Of a stretch of DNA of 37,022 nucleotides, positions 7,489-14,017 are shown piece after piece. Each line of letters begins with the position of its first letter. Within the stretch, counting starts at the first letter, position 1. The DNA lies in assembly GCF_018835585.1 (NCBI RefSeq), contig NZ_JAHGVE010000033.1:1-37022 (forward strand). Direction: 5' to 3'. Origin of the DNA: Pelorhabdus rhamnosifermentans (GTDB lineage Bacteria; Bacillota; Negativicutes; UMGS1260). The position numbers and the translations under genes are program-made. The notes under the pieces were generated by a model that did no database searches, was not told where the DNA came from, and was given only the letters and a program-made list of their open reading frames with translations.

Positions 7489-8297
7489 TTCTGACACACG
7501 AAAATTACCACTCGAAAGAAGCCAATATCGAATATATGGGGGTTTCTCAGTATAAATCATTCAGAAAGTGCGAAGCCGACACCATGCACTGGCTAACCAC
7601 CGGAAATCAAGAAGATACTGACGCTCTAATGGTCGGAAAATACGTTCATAAATGGTCTGAAGGGCCCGAAGCATTTGAACAGTTTAAAGCCGATAACAGC
7701 GGCTACATTTACAACAAAAAAGGCGAACCATACAAATCATTTATAAAAGCCGACGAAATGATTAACTGCTTAAAGTCAGACGACAAAGTGAAATTTTATT
7801 TGCAGGGATCCAAAGAAGTAATTCTCACCGCTGAACTCTTCGGCACTCCTTGGAAAATTATGATTGATGTGGATAACGATAAATTAAATTATTTGCTGGA
7901 CCTTAAAACAACAAAATCGATCAGTGAATGGGGCTGGGTTTGGTCGCCAGATGAATCACGGAATATCAAGGTGCCATTTATTGAGGAATGGCAATATCTA
8001 ATTCAAGCGGCGGTTTACTCCGAGGTTGAACGAATCGCAAGGGACCGCGATAAACCAAAAGACTTCTATATGATTGCTGTTTCAAAAGAAAAAATTCCAG
8101 ATCATGCAATTATTGATTTAACCGATCCGGTGCGAATGGAAGCCGAGCTCCTAAAAATCAAAGAAAATTTGCCACACATTTTAAAGGTAAAATCTGGTGA
8201 AATAGAGCCGGCACGATGCGAGCATTGCGATTACTGCCGGTCTACAAAAAAGGTGGACAAGATCATTCATTATACGGAGTTACGAGAAGCTTGGTGA
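7485..8297 (+). CDS. PD-(D/E)XK exonuclease with RecE/Cas4-like cysteines
   Basis: A 270-residue nuclease. The core motif is visible: the Asp in WKIMIDVDND, LLDLKTTKS (D-x-K) and QAAVYSEV (the Q-xxx-Y element of lambda-exonuclease/RecB-type enzymes). Cys29 (SFRKCEAD), together with Cys245, Cys248 and Cys251 (RCEHCDYC), reproduces the one-plus-three cysteine layout that holds a 4Fe-4S cluster in AddB and Cas4. It would resect double-stranded DNA ends for the upstream annealing protein. Translation is coupled to the small Cys protein by ATGA. Confidence 0.87.
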   Translation: MILTHENYHSKEANIEYMGVSQYKSFRKCEADTMHWLTTGNQEDTDALMVGKYVHKWSEGPEAFEQFKADNSGYIYNKKGEPYKSFIKADEMINCLKSDDKVKFYLQGSKEVILTAELFGTPWKIMIDVDNDKLNYLLDLKTTKSISEWGWVWSPDESRNIKVPFIEEWQYLIQAAVYSEVERIARDRDKPKDFYMIAVSKEKIPDHAIIDLTDPVRMEAELLKIKENLPHILKVKSGEIEPARCEHCDYCRSTKKVDKIIHYTELREAW

Positions 8298-8303
8298 TAA
8301 TCA

Positions 8304-8543
8304 ATGAACGAATGGGAATGTCCTGATAATTGCAAGAGGATACCTTGCTTTGAGAGTGGACACATGGGCGAAATGGATTTTATAAAAGGTTATGAATGCC
8401 CGGATGATTTGGGACCTGACGAACCGTGCCCGTTAGGAGTATTACTTGATAAACGAAACTTAAAGGGAGGTGGCTCTTATAGGCGGCGTATTTGTTGTTT
8501 GGCAGGTAGGTGCTGCTGTTGCGCGTGTCCTGGGGGGGCGTAA
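8304..8543 (+). CDS. small Cys-rich hypothetical protein
   Basis: A 79-residue frame starting 6 nt after the nuclease. Residues 1-50 look genuine (MNEWECPDNCKRIPCFESG, then ECPDDLGPDEPCPLG) and suggest metal binding. The last 25 residues, ending RCCCCACPGGA, look like out-of-frame translation. Another frame over 8470-8577 gives a hydrophobic peptide (IGGVFVVWQVGAAVARVLGG). The end of this gene may therefore be wrong or frameshifted; a run of seven G lies at 8532-8538. Confidence 0.55.
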   Translation: MNEWECPDNCKRIPCFESGHMGEMDFIKGYECPDDLGPDEPCPLGVLLDKRNLKGGGSYRRRICCLAGRCCCCACPGGA

Positions 8544-8609
8544 TGGATTATATTTAAATCCTTTTTTACCTTCTTAAAATCACACTGGCAAGCTATTGTT
8601 AAAATTATC

Positions 8610-9176
8610 TTGCTTGTGATTTTGTTTTATTTTATTTATCGTGGGTTCCTAGCTGTTAAACAGGATTACGAAAATTTCAAAGACGAGATACGAAATAAGA
8701 CAGCGCAGACCAATACCGTTGTTCAGCAGCCGACGATTATTCAGGTGCAAGGCACAGACACAACGACAACTCAAATTCAGTATGTTGATAAGCCGTTTTT
8801 AGTTTATACAGACCCAACGACTGGCCAGACTGTTGAAAAAGTTGATCCAACCGATGTAAGGCTGAACGCTGATCCGGCAAAAGTGAACGTGTCTGTTAAT
8901 GGTAAGCCATACGCATTTGACTTGCTACAGGGTGAATCGCAGAAGTTCGAAAAGGGCCAGGTGACACTTGACCAAAGCAGCACAATTGATTTTAAAATGG
9001 ACGTGCAGCCGACGATTATAGATAACACTGCATCCGGTGGGATTGATGTTTATGCAGGCAATAAGGATATTGGTATAGGAGTCCGGCACAACCGTGTAGG
9101 TATTGACGCCGGATGGAATCACAAAGATAAAGATATGGAATATCGTCTGCGTTGGGAAGCGATTAAGTTTAAGTAA
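8610..9176 (+). CDS. membrane-anchored hypothetical protein, start uncertain
   Basis: About 188 residues from a TTG at 8610. The N-terminus is a membrane helix (ILFYFIYRGFLAV). Then come a polar Thr/Gln-rich linker and a beta-rich domain ending GIGVRHNRVGIDAGWNHKDK. No Shine-Dalgarno precedes the TTG, and the open frame continues upstream to 8544 (FTFLKSHWQAIVKIILL). An ATG at 8543 after the G7 run would enter this frame only after a one-base shift. The N-terminus may be damaged or miscalled. Function unknown; it is the last gene before a strong terminator. Confidence 0.65.
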   Translation: MLVILFYFIYRGFLAVKQDYENFKDEIRNKTAQTNTVVQQPTIIQVQGTDTTTTQIQYVDKPFLVYTDPTTGQTVEKVDPTDVRLNADPAKVNVSVNGKPYAFDLLQGESQKFEKGQVTLDQSSTIDFKMDVQPTIIDNTASGGIDVYAGNKDIGIGVRHNRVGIDAGWNHKDKDMEYRLRWEAIKFK

Positions 9177-9200
9177 AAAATAGGCGCCATTTTAACGACG

Positions 9201-9240
9201 AATCCCGCTCTTAGCGCATGCTAGGGGCGGGATTTTTTTT
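9201..9240 (+). terminator. rho-independent terminator of the phage operon
   Basis: ATCCCGC-TAGC hairpin (two G-U pairs) closed by GGGCGGGAT and followed by eight T. It ends the rightward phage block. Confidence 0.9.
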
Positions 9241-9395
9241 GTTGGTAAAATCACGTAAAAGTGTCACTTTACTTTCATAGGTATGTTTGAAAGCTTATTC
9301 TCCGGCAGGTGCTGGGGGATGGGCCTTATTTTGTTTTGGATGTGTATTTATAAGAAATAGCTTTTAATCAGATATAAAAAGGAACTGATTAATTA

Positions 9396-9427
9396 GTCAT
9401 AATTTTGTCATATTCTCATGGTATTGT
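9396..9427 (+). promoter_or_regulatory. promoter with 11-bp GTCATA direct repeat, copy 1
   Basis: GTCATA half-sites at 9396 and 9407 are exactly 11 bp apart. The second is 15 bp before an extended -10 (TGG-TATTGT, -10 at 9422-9427). Two other promoters in the window (11638, 13244) have the same layout. An 8-bp inverted repeat (TTAATCAG 9364-9371, CTGATTAA 9385-9392) lies just upstream. The architecture resembles PhoB/OmpR-family sites. Confidence 0.6.
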
Positions 9428-9446
9428 TTAGATAAGGAGGTACAAA

Positions 9447-9503
9447 TTGAAAAGGCCAAATAAAATGCTCAGCAAAAATTACTTAGAGACTAATAAAATA
9501 TAG
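9447..9503 (+). CDS. possible 18-residue leader peptide
   Basis: TTG at 9447 follows a near-perfect AAGGAGG by 6 nt and encodes 18 residues (MKRPNKMLSKNYLETNKI). It lies between the GTCATA promoter and the His-rich gene. The ribosome site is convincing but the product is too short to judge. Confidence 0.35.
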   Translation: MKRPNKMLSKNYLETNKI

Positions 9504-9527
9504 AACATAATAAAGGTGGAATATCTT

Positions 9528-9881
9528 ATGAAAAATATAATGAAGAAAATCATGATTTATTCAATGGTAGGTATGATGCAAGTAGGCTTGGGTGCGACTG
9601 TAATAGAAGCTTCACCATTACATAATGATGGTCCGCAGATTGTACAATTAGATGATAGACACGGCCATGATAATGATAGGCAGCGTGAGCATGATGAACG
9701 GCTACGCCAAGAAAATGAACGGCACGAGCAAGAAATGCGGCGGCATGATCATGAAAGCAGAAGAGAATGGCATGAACGTCAGCGCCAGGAAAAGGAAAGA
9801 CATGAGCGGCATCTTCAGCAGGAAAAAGAAAGACACGACCGAGAAATGCAACAACACGGTCATGAGCATTGGGAAGCTTAA
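9528..9881 (+). CDS. exported His/Glu/Arg-rich helical protein, prematurely stopped
   Basis: A 117-residue product. A signal peptide (basic MKNIMKKIMIY, hydrophobic core, GLGATVIEA cut region) precedes a highly charged repeated helix built of H-E-R-x-R-Q-E units (ERHEQEMRRHDHE, EKERHERHL). The histidines suggest metal binding outside the membrane. AAAGGTGG sets the start. The TAA at 9879 is followed in the same frame by 15 sense codons of the same composition (NDQQWLKDRHERVDH) before TAA at 9927, so the intact gene probably ended there. Expression would come from the GTCATA promoter at 9396. Confidence 0.7.
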   Translation: MKNIMKKIMIYSMVGMMQVGLGATVIEASPLHNDGPQIVQLDDRHGHDNDRQREHDERLRQENERHEQEMRRHDHESRREWHERQRQEKERHERHLQQEKERHDREMQQHGHEHWEA

Positions 9882-9973
9882 AACGATCAGCAATGGTTAA
9901 AAGATCGACATGAAAGGGTTGATCATTAAATTGAGGTAGATTTACTAATTGTAGTTGGTGTAAGATTATTATT

Positions 9974-10002
9974 TTGACTTTAGTACTTTTTTGCTTTATA
10001 AT
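9974..10002 (+). promoter_or_regulatory. sigma-A promoter of the Mn riboswitch-terC unit
   Basis: TTGACT (9974-9979), 17 bp, consensus TATAAT (9997-10002). Transcription should begin near 10009, just before the riboswitch. Confidence 0.85.
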
Positions 10003-10009
10003 ATTGTTC

Positions 10010-10130
10010 CAAAGGGGAGTAACTTTCAGGGAAACTTGAAGTTGAGCCGTCAATTCGTGGCTTTTGCCGCCGGTTCTACTGACACATAGGTGTTTAGCCA
10101 GACCTTTGCCGTAAGGCAAGGGTCTTTTTG
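10010..10130 (+). ncRNA. yybP-ykoY manganese riboswitch
   Basis: The leader holds hallmarks of the yybP-ykoY family: AAAGGGGAGTA at 10011, GCCGTCAATTCGTGGC, the GCCGCCGGTTCTACTGAC junction, CACATAGGTGT, and a closing AGACCTTTGCC that doubles as the 5' arm of a terminator. GACCTTTGCC (10101-10110) pairs with GGCAAGGGTC (10115-10124) and is followed by a T tract. In this family Mn2+ binding prevents terminator formation and switches on an exporter gene. The downstream TerC gene fits. Confidence 0.88.
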
Positions 10131-10206
10131 TTATATAAAGGGCAATATAAGTTGTAACAATGTCAGCATTTTGATTTTAATTAACTGAAGAAAGGTGAAT
10201 TTCATT

Positions 10207-10899
10207 ATGAGTTTTAGCAGTGAATGGGTTATAGCTCTTGGAAGTATTGTTTTTATCAATTTAATTCTCAGTGGTGATAACGCTGTACTTATTGCGTTGG
10301 CCGGTAAAAATCTTGCGGAAGAGCAGCGAAGAAAAGCAATTCTTGTCGGAAGCATTGGGGCTGTTGTATTGAGAATCATACTAACTTTTATTGCAGCCTA
10401 TCTCCTTGATATTCCGTATCTTCAATTTTTTGGAGGCATGGCTCTAATTTGGATAGCAATTAATCTCTGGGGAAAAGGAGATAAAGAAGCGACTAGTCGT
10501 GGTACATATGATTTTATACAGGCTATTAAAACAATCTTAGTTGCTGATTTAATTATGAGTTTAGATAATGTATTAGCACTTGCTGCAATATCTCAGACAG
10601 TCCCTTCAGGAAAGTATTCATTAATTATTATCGGTTTGGTAACAAGTATTCCTTTGGTCGTCTTTGGTGCACAAGCTTTGATGAAATTAATGGATCGGTA
10701 TCCAATTATTATAGGCATTGGCGTGGGTGTCTTAGGGTATGCTGCTGCCGAAATGATTATTGGTGATAAAGCTATTGGCCCAATGATTGCGAGTTATAAA
10801 CTTTTGTTCGAAATAGGCTTGACGTTTTCAGTCATCTTAATTGCATATTGGAAAAAAACAAATAATAAAAAAATAATTAAAATGCGCGATATGCCGTAA
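10207..10899 (+). CDS. TerC/YkoY-family integral membrane protein
   Basis: A 230-residue polytopic protein with about seven membrane helices. It carries the TerC-family NLILSGDNAVLIAL and LIMSLDNVLALAA segments, whose acidic residues in the membrane are the likely metal site, and ends in a short basic tail. TerC/YkoY proteins export Mn2+ or help metallate secreted enzymes. The yybP-ykoY riboswitch directly upstream supports a manganese role. I chose ATG 10207 (AGAAAGGTG 9 nt upstream) over GTG 10195. It sits as cargo within the integrated element. Confidence 0.92.
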   Translation: MSFSSEWVIALGSIVFINLILSGDNAVLIALAGKNLAEEQRRKAILVGSIGAVVLRIILTFIAAYLLDIPYLQFFGGMALIWIAINLWGKGDKEATSRGTYDFIQAIKTILVADLIMSLDNVLALAAISQTVPSGKYSLIIIGLVTSIPLVVFGAQALMKLMDRYPIIIGIGVGVLGYAAAEMIIGDKAIGPMIASYKLLFEIGLTFSVILIAYWKKTNNKKIIKMRDMP

Positions 10900-11004
10900 A
10901 AAATAAAAAAATTCGTCAAGCGCGTGTCAGTAGGAAATTTCATTTTGCAGGAATTCCGACAAAATTCGCGAATGCTTTTACCATGCCATAAATCGGAGGG
11001 AACC

Positions 11005-11169
11005 ATGCGGATTAGTTGTACTTGTGGCAACACAGAAACGGTTGTGAATAAAATGGAAAAATTCGAGGTTCGCTTAATCAGGCATTCTGCAGACAGCAAA
11101 ACTCTGGTAATATCTGTAGTATGCAAGTTATGCGGATACGAATCGGAAAAAATATTAATAGGTAATTGA
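11005..11169 (+). CDS. small zinc-ribbon-like protein
   Basis: A 54-residue protein. ATG at 11005 has TCGGAGGGAACC just upstream; the longer frame from 10924 has no ribosome site. CTCG near the start and CKLCG near the end form a plausible Cys4 zinc ribbon. No specific family recognised. A terminator follows. Confidence 0.65.
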   Translation: MRISCTCGNTETVVNKMEKFEVRLIRHSADSKTLVISVVCKLCGYESEKILIGN

Positions 11170-11175
11170 TGCGTA

Positions 11176-11220
11176 AAGCTCTCAATCGATTTAATTCGGT
11201 TGGGGGCTTCATTTTGTTTT
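11176..11220 (+). terminator. terminator after the zinc-ribbon gene
   Basis: AGCTCTCAATCG pairs (three G-U) with CGGTTGGGGGCT, followed by TTCATTTTGTTTT. The sequence is related to the hairpin at 11606-11637. Confidence 0.7.
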
Positions 11221-11319
11221 ATAAGATAGTGGCACTTATGATTTTCTAGCATAGTCTGTAATAACTCAACATTCCCGCAGGTATTTTTTGTTGAGAATTT
11301 CCGCCGCAACTAAAACCGA

Positions 11320-11355
11320 AATCCTCTATCTCGAGTCGTGTCGGGATAGAGGATT
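11320..11355. terminator. 15-bp hairpin, possible bidirectional terminator
   Basis: AATCCTCTATCTCGA (11320-11334) pairs with TCGGGATAGAGGATT (11341-11355), followed by AAAAATTTTT. It isolates the sigma-K-type promoter just downstream. Confidence 0.6.
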
Positions 11356-11373
11356 AAAAATTTTTCAAGCGGA

Positions 11374-11401
11374 ACCTATACGCATTATATAGCATAAAAT
11401 A
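11374..11401 (+). promoter_or_regulatory. sigma-K-like promoter
   Basis: AC at 11374-11375, 17 bp, then CATAAAATA at 11393-11401: an exact match to the sigma-K pattern AC-N16/17-CATANNNTA. The small Gly-rich gene starts 48 bp downstream of the -10, and the paralogue at 22705 has the same arrangement. Confidence 0.65.
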
Positions 11402-11448
11402 TGATGTCCCGATATCCGACTCTTTGTATTAATTTTGGAGGTGCTATT

Positions 11449-11571
11449 ATGGGTTTTGGAGGTCATGGTTTTGGTGGCCGTGGATTCGGCGGCAGCGGGT
11501 GCTGTATTATCATCATTATTATTTTGCTCTTGTTCTTTTGTTGCGGAGATAACGACTCAACTAGCTGTTAA
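11449..11571 (+). CDS. 40-residue Gly-rich, single-TM small protein (YjcZ-like)
   Basis: ATG follows TTGGAGGTG. The product has a Gly/Phe/His/Arg repeat (MGFGGHGFGGRGFGGSG), two Cys, a run of six Ile plus Leu/Phe making one membrane helix, and a Cys-rich acidic tail (FFCCGDNDSTSC). The Gly-rich head plus hydrophobic tail resembles the YjcZ/SscA class of tiny Bacillus sporulation proteins, though the arrangement is not identical. A paralogue lies at 22705. The sigma-K-like promoter suggests mother-cell expression late in sporulation. Confidence 0.75.
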   Translation: MGFGGHGFGGRGFGGSGCCIIIIIILLLFFCCGDNDSTSC

Positions 11572-11605
11572 TTAGAGTTTAATATTTGCCTTTCCTGATT
11601 CCATG

Positions 11606-11637
11606 AAAGCCCCCAACCGTAACCGATTGAGGGCTTT
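11606..11637 (+). terminator. terminator abutting the sRNA promoter
   Basis: AAAGCCCCCAACCG pairs with CGATTGAGGGCTTT around a TAAC loop. Its T-rich end runs directly into the GTCATA promoter at 11638. Confidence 0.75.
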
Positions 11638-11669
11638 GTCATAAATTCGTCATATTTATATGATATTGT
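11638..11669 (+). promoter_or_regulatory. promoter with 11-bp GTCATA direct repeat, copy 2
   Basis: GTCATA half-sites at 11638 and 11649 (11 bp apart); the second is 15 bp before TATTGT (11664-11669), with TGA ahead of the -10. Spacing is identical to copies 1 and 3. No ORF follows, only the candidate RNA. Confidence 0.6.
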
Positions 11670-11675
11670 TATAGA

Positions 11676-11767
11676 CAAGCTGATCCGGTCACTTATTGGA
11701 CGGATACAACATCTCCAACATTTTTCCGAATTGCTCTCTCGTACTCCAGCGAGGGGGCCTTTTTTTA
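11676..11767 (+). ncRNA. candidate small RNA, about 90 nt
   Basis: From the predicted start near 11676 the transcript has a 5' hairpin (ATCCG paired with CGGAT, 11683-11705). An unstructured pyrimidine/A-rich linker follows (ACAACATCTCCAACATTTTT), then a terminator (GCTCTCTCG with CGAGGGGGC, then seven T). There is no start codon with a ribosome site. This is the usual layout of a trans-acting sRNA. The CTCC in the linker could pair with Shine-Dalgarno sequences. Confidence 0.55.
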
Positions 11768-11781
11768 TTTCTGGCAGCAAC

Positions 11782-11890
11782 ATGGTGAGATAGTGAGATT
11801 TTAAGGTTGTTTTTTGTGACTTCTTTATATATATTTATATATTTTTTTTACTAAGAGCAAGTTTATAAAAAAAACTCACTATCTCACCAT
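11782..11890. repeat. 16-bp inverted repeat around an AT-rich core
   Basis: ATGGTGAGATAGTGAG (11782-11797) and its exact complement (11875-11890) flank 77 bp that is almost pure A/T. No ORF is inside. It could be a melting region such as an origin, a small non-autonomous element, or a long hairpin. Confidence 0.65.
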
Positions 11891-11965
11891 TGATGGGGTG
11901 GAGCACTGACTGCTGGATCACACGTCAATGAAATGTCTGGGGAGGACGTTTTTTGTTGCTTTTAT

Positions 11966-12988
11966 CTATTGTTTTTGAGATTTTATTTGGTCCCAAATAC
12001 CGGTTTCATGGATAGCCTTATTTAATTCTTGGCTTTCAGCCATCCATTTCGTTTGTGATTCTTCAGGACCTAAATAATCAATATGTAGTCCCAAGTTTTC
12101 CATGGATTGTTTAAATTCTGGTTCATTAATAATTGCTTTGAAACTTTCGGCTAACTTGGTTTTGATTTCAATGGGCAATTCCTTTGGTGCCGCGATTCCA
12201 TACCAATTGCTAAAAACAATATCAAATCCTTGTTCTTTAAATGTCGGTACTTGTGTAAAAAGAGGATCATTAAATCTTTGATTACCAGTTAAAGATAGTG
12301 CTTTTAATGTTCCATTTTTAATATGTTCTTTAGCCAATGCAGGGGAAATAAAGGCTATCTGGATATGTCCACCCAATAAAGCGGCAATTGCTTCGCTATT
12401 TCCGCGAAAAGGGACTTGTTCAAGTGTAATATTAGCTGCATGAGCAAAAATTTCGCCAGTAACATGGGGGATTGACCCTATTCCTCCATGACCGAATTTT
12501 AGTTGTCCTGGGTGCGATTTGGCATATTGAACTAAATCATCTGTTGTTTGCCAAGGCTTTCCAGTCTGAACTACCATCACCAACGGTGCAGATGCGACTT
12601 GGACCAATGGATCTAATGCAGTCACATAGTCATATTTGTCGGAGTCACCCAAGGGGTGTAAGAGTATTTCCGTACCTGAAACAGTAATTGTATAGCCATC
12701 AGGGTTGGCGTTAACTACTTCATTCCAACCAGTGATTCCTGCACCTCCAGGTCTGTTTACGATAATTATCGATTGACCTAGAATTTGTGTTGCTTTTTTC
12801 TCTAGTGATCGAGCTACTAGATCAAGACCACCTCCCGCACTAAATGGTACAATAATGGTAATAGGCTTATTTGGATATTTCTCAACTTTAGGTGTAATGA
12901 CTGTTGTGCTTTGCATACTTGTACAACCTCCAATCATTATTGAAATAAGCAAAAAGGCTATCAACAAAAATAACGGTTTTTGTCGCAC
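11966..12988 (-). CDS. TctC/Bug-family tricarboxylate-binding lipoprotein
   Basis: A 340-residue extracytoplasmic solute-binding protein. Signal peptide with lipobox MIGGC (lipidated Cys22). The fold starts YPNKPITIIVPFSAGGGLDL, with NRPGGAGITG and a GGHIQIAF segment, all typical of the Bug family that feeds tripartite tricarboxylate transporters. No TctA or TctB membrane partner is in the window, so it would have to use a transporter encoded elsewhere or act as a sensor. Start: GGAGGTG 5 nt upstream. It lies alone on the minus strand among unrelated cargo genes. Confidence 0.92.
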   Translation of the reverse strand: MRQKPLFLLIAFLLISIMIGGCTSMQSTTVITPKVEKYPNKPITIIVPFSAGGGLDLVARSLEKKATQILGQSIIIVNRPGGAGITGWNEVVNANPDGYTITVSGTEILLHPLGDSDKYDYVTALDPLVQVASAPLVMVVQTGKPWQTTDDLVQYAKSHPGQLKFGHGGIGSIPHVTGEIFAHAANITLEQVPFRGNSEAIAALLGGHIQIAFISPALAKEHIKNGTLKALSLTGNQRFNDPLFTQVPTFKEQGFDIVFSNWYGIAAPKELPIEIKTKLAESFKAIINEPEFKQSMENLGLHIDYLGPEESQTKWMAESQELNKAIHETGIWDQIKSQKQ

Positions 12989-13103
12989 ATAAACACCTCC
13001 TAAGTTCCAAAATACTACATTTAATAGGAAAATCCTGCAATTAAATGTAAATTGATATACAATATTACGTAATTATGGTAGTTGTTGAATGGTAGAATGA
13101 CGA

Positions 13104-13140
13104 AGTGCCTACTCTGACCGCAATGGCTGGGGTAGGCGCT
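13104..13140 (+). other. hairpin with GGCTGGGGTAGG right arm
   Basis: AGTGCCTACTCTGACC pairs with GGCTGGGGTAGGCGCT (one mismatch, several G-U). No T tract follows. Related hairpins occur at 19313, 22577, 22923 and 25491. Confidence 0.55.
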
Positions 13141-13243
13141 GACTAGGAGTAAATTATTAAAAAAGACATTCTTTTTACAGTTGTAGTTGTATCATGATAA
13201 GAATAATTTGAGGTATATTGTTTTGCTAAAAAATACTTCAATT

Positions 13244-13275
13244 GTCACAATTTGGTCATATGTTTTTGGTATTAT
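13244..13275 (+). promoter_or_regulatory. promoter with 11-bp GTCAYA direct repeat, copy 3
   Basis: GTCACA at 13244 and GTCATA at 13255 (11 bp apart), the second 15 bp before TATTAT (13270-13275) with TGG ahead. Same architecture as copies at 9396 and 11638. It drives the two-gene unit 13366-14314 with a leader of about 80 nt. Confidence 0.6.
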
Positions 13276-13365
13276 GTGATATGTACCTAAAATCAAAGAA
13301 GGAATTTACTATTATGGTAGATAATACATAATAGTTATGTCTACGCGGAGGCATTGGAATTAAGC

Positions 13366-13980
13366 ATGAATAATGAGAATGATAATATTCAACAGGATCA
13401 ATCAAATCCGATTAATATGGATGGTCTACGTCGAGCCGCTCTTGGATCACGAGCCGTATTATCTGACATGAGCGATTTTATTGTGAAAAAGGCTAGAACT
13501 GCTTTAGATGATAATGCGTATTCAAGCGCCATATCTGGGATTACGGATACATTAACAGGAAAACGTCTAAGTGAAATGTCCGCCCTTAAAGGTGTTGAAC
13601 TACAAGATAAGCTAGGAAATATTATCTTTCGAAGTAATATAGTGACAACTGGTGGAAAAATTGCGGGTTGGGTCGAAAAGAATAGCCCAATAGGAACAGC
13701 TGGAACTACTCTTTATGGACTTTATAAAGATACTACTAAGTATTCAGGGTTAGATATGGCAATAGCAATGGGTTTAACTGGATTAGCTACGGCAGGAGGT
13801 TTAAAAACTGGAAAGATGCTTGATGCAGCAGGTGCAACAACAGCAACTGTGTTAGTTGTGGGTGGGGGTGTAGGTACAGCGATAAATAACGTAACCGATA
13901 AAGTGAAAGATAAACTTTGTAATGAGGACGTAAAAGAAGGACGAACTGATCTCTCCTCAACTTCGACTCCAACCACGTAA
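13366..13980 (+). CDS. unknown protein with Gly/Ala-rich membrane-active region
   Basis: About 204 residues, not recognised. The hydrophilic N-terminus (MNNENDNIQQDQSNPINMDG) is followed by a helical middle. From about residue 120 a Gly/Ala-rich hydrophobic part follows (MAIAMGLTGLATAGG; TATVLVVGGGVGTAI), then a charged tail ending in Ser/Thr. The glycine-zipper-like segments suggest membrane insertion. GGAGG at 13347 is 14 nt before this ATG and only 2 nt before an in-frame TTG at 13354, so the start is uncertain. It forms a unit with the membrane protein 37 bp downstream and is under the GTCAYA promoter. Confidence 0.7.
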   Translation: MNNENDNIQQDQSNPINMDGLRRAALGSRAVLSDMSDFIVKKARTALDDNAYSSAISGITDTLTGKRLSEMSALKGVELQDKLGNIIFRSNIVTTGGKIAGWVEKNSPIGTAGTTLYGLYKDTTKYSGLDMAIAMGLTGLATAGGLKTGKMLDAAGATTATVLVVGGGVGTAINNVTDKVKDKLCNEDVKEGRTDLSSTSTPTT

Positions 13981-14017
13981 AAATAGCAATTAAAATTAAG
14001 ACATAGGAGATCAATAG

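Noticed and set aside
9550-10119. 189-codon minus-strand frame
   Set aside because: Overlaps the His-rich gene, a consensus promoter and the Mn riboswitch; its Ala/His-rich sequence is the antisense of the repeat.
10794-11309. 171-codon minus-strand frame
   Set aside because: Antisense to the TerC end and the zinc-ribbon gene; no ribosome site or protein-like pattern.
11568-11783. 71-codon minus-strand frame over the sRNA candidate
   Set aside because: No Shine-Dalgarno and it crosses two terminators and a promoter.
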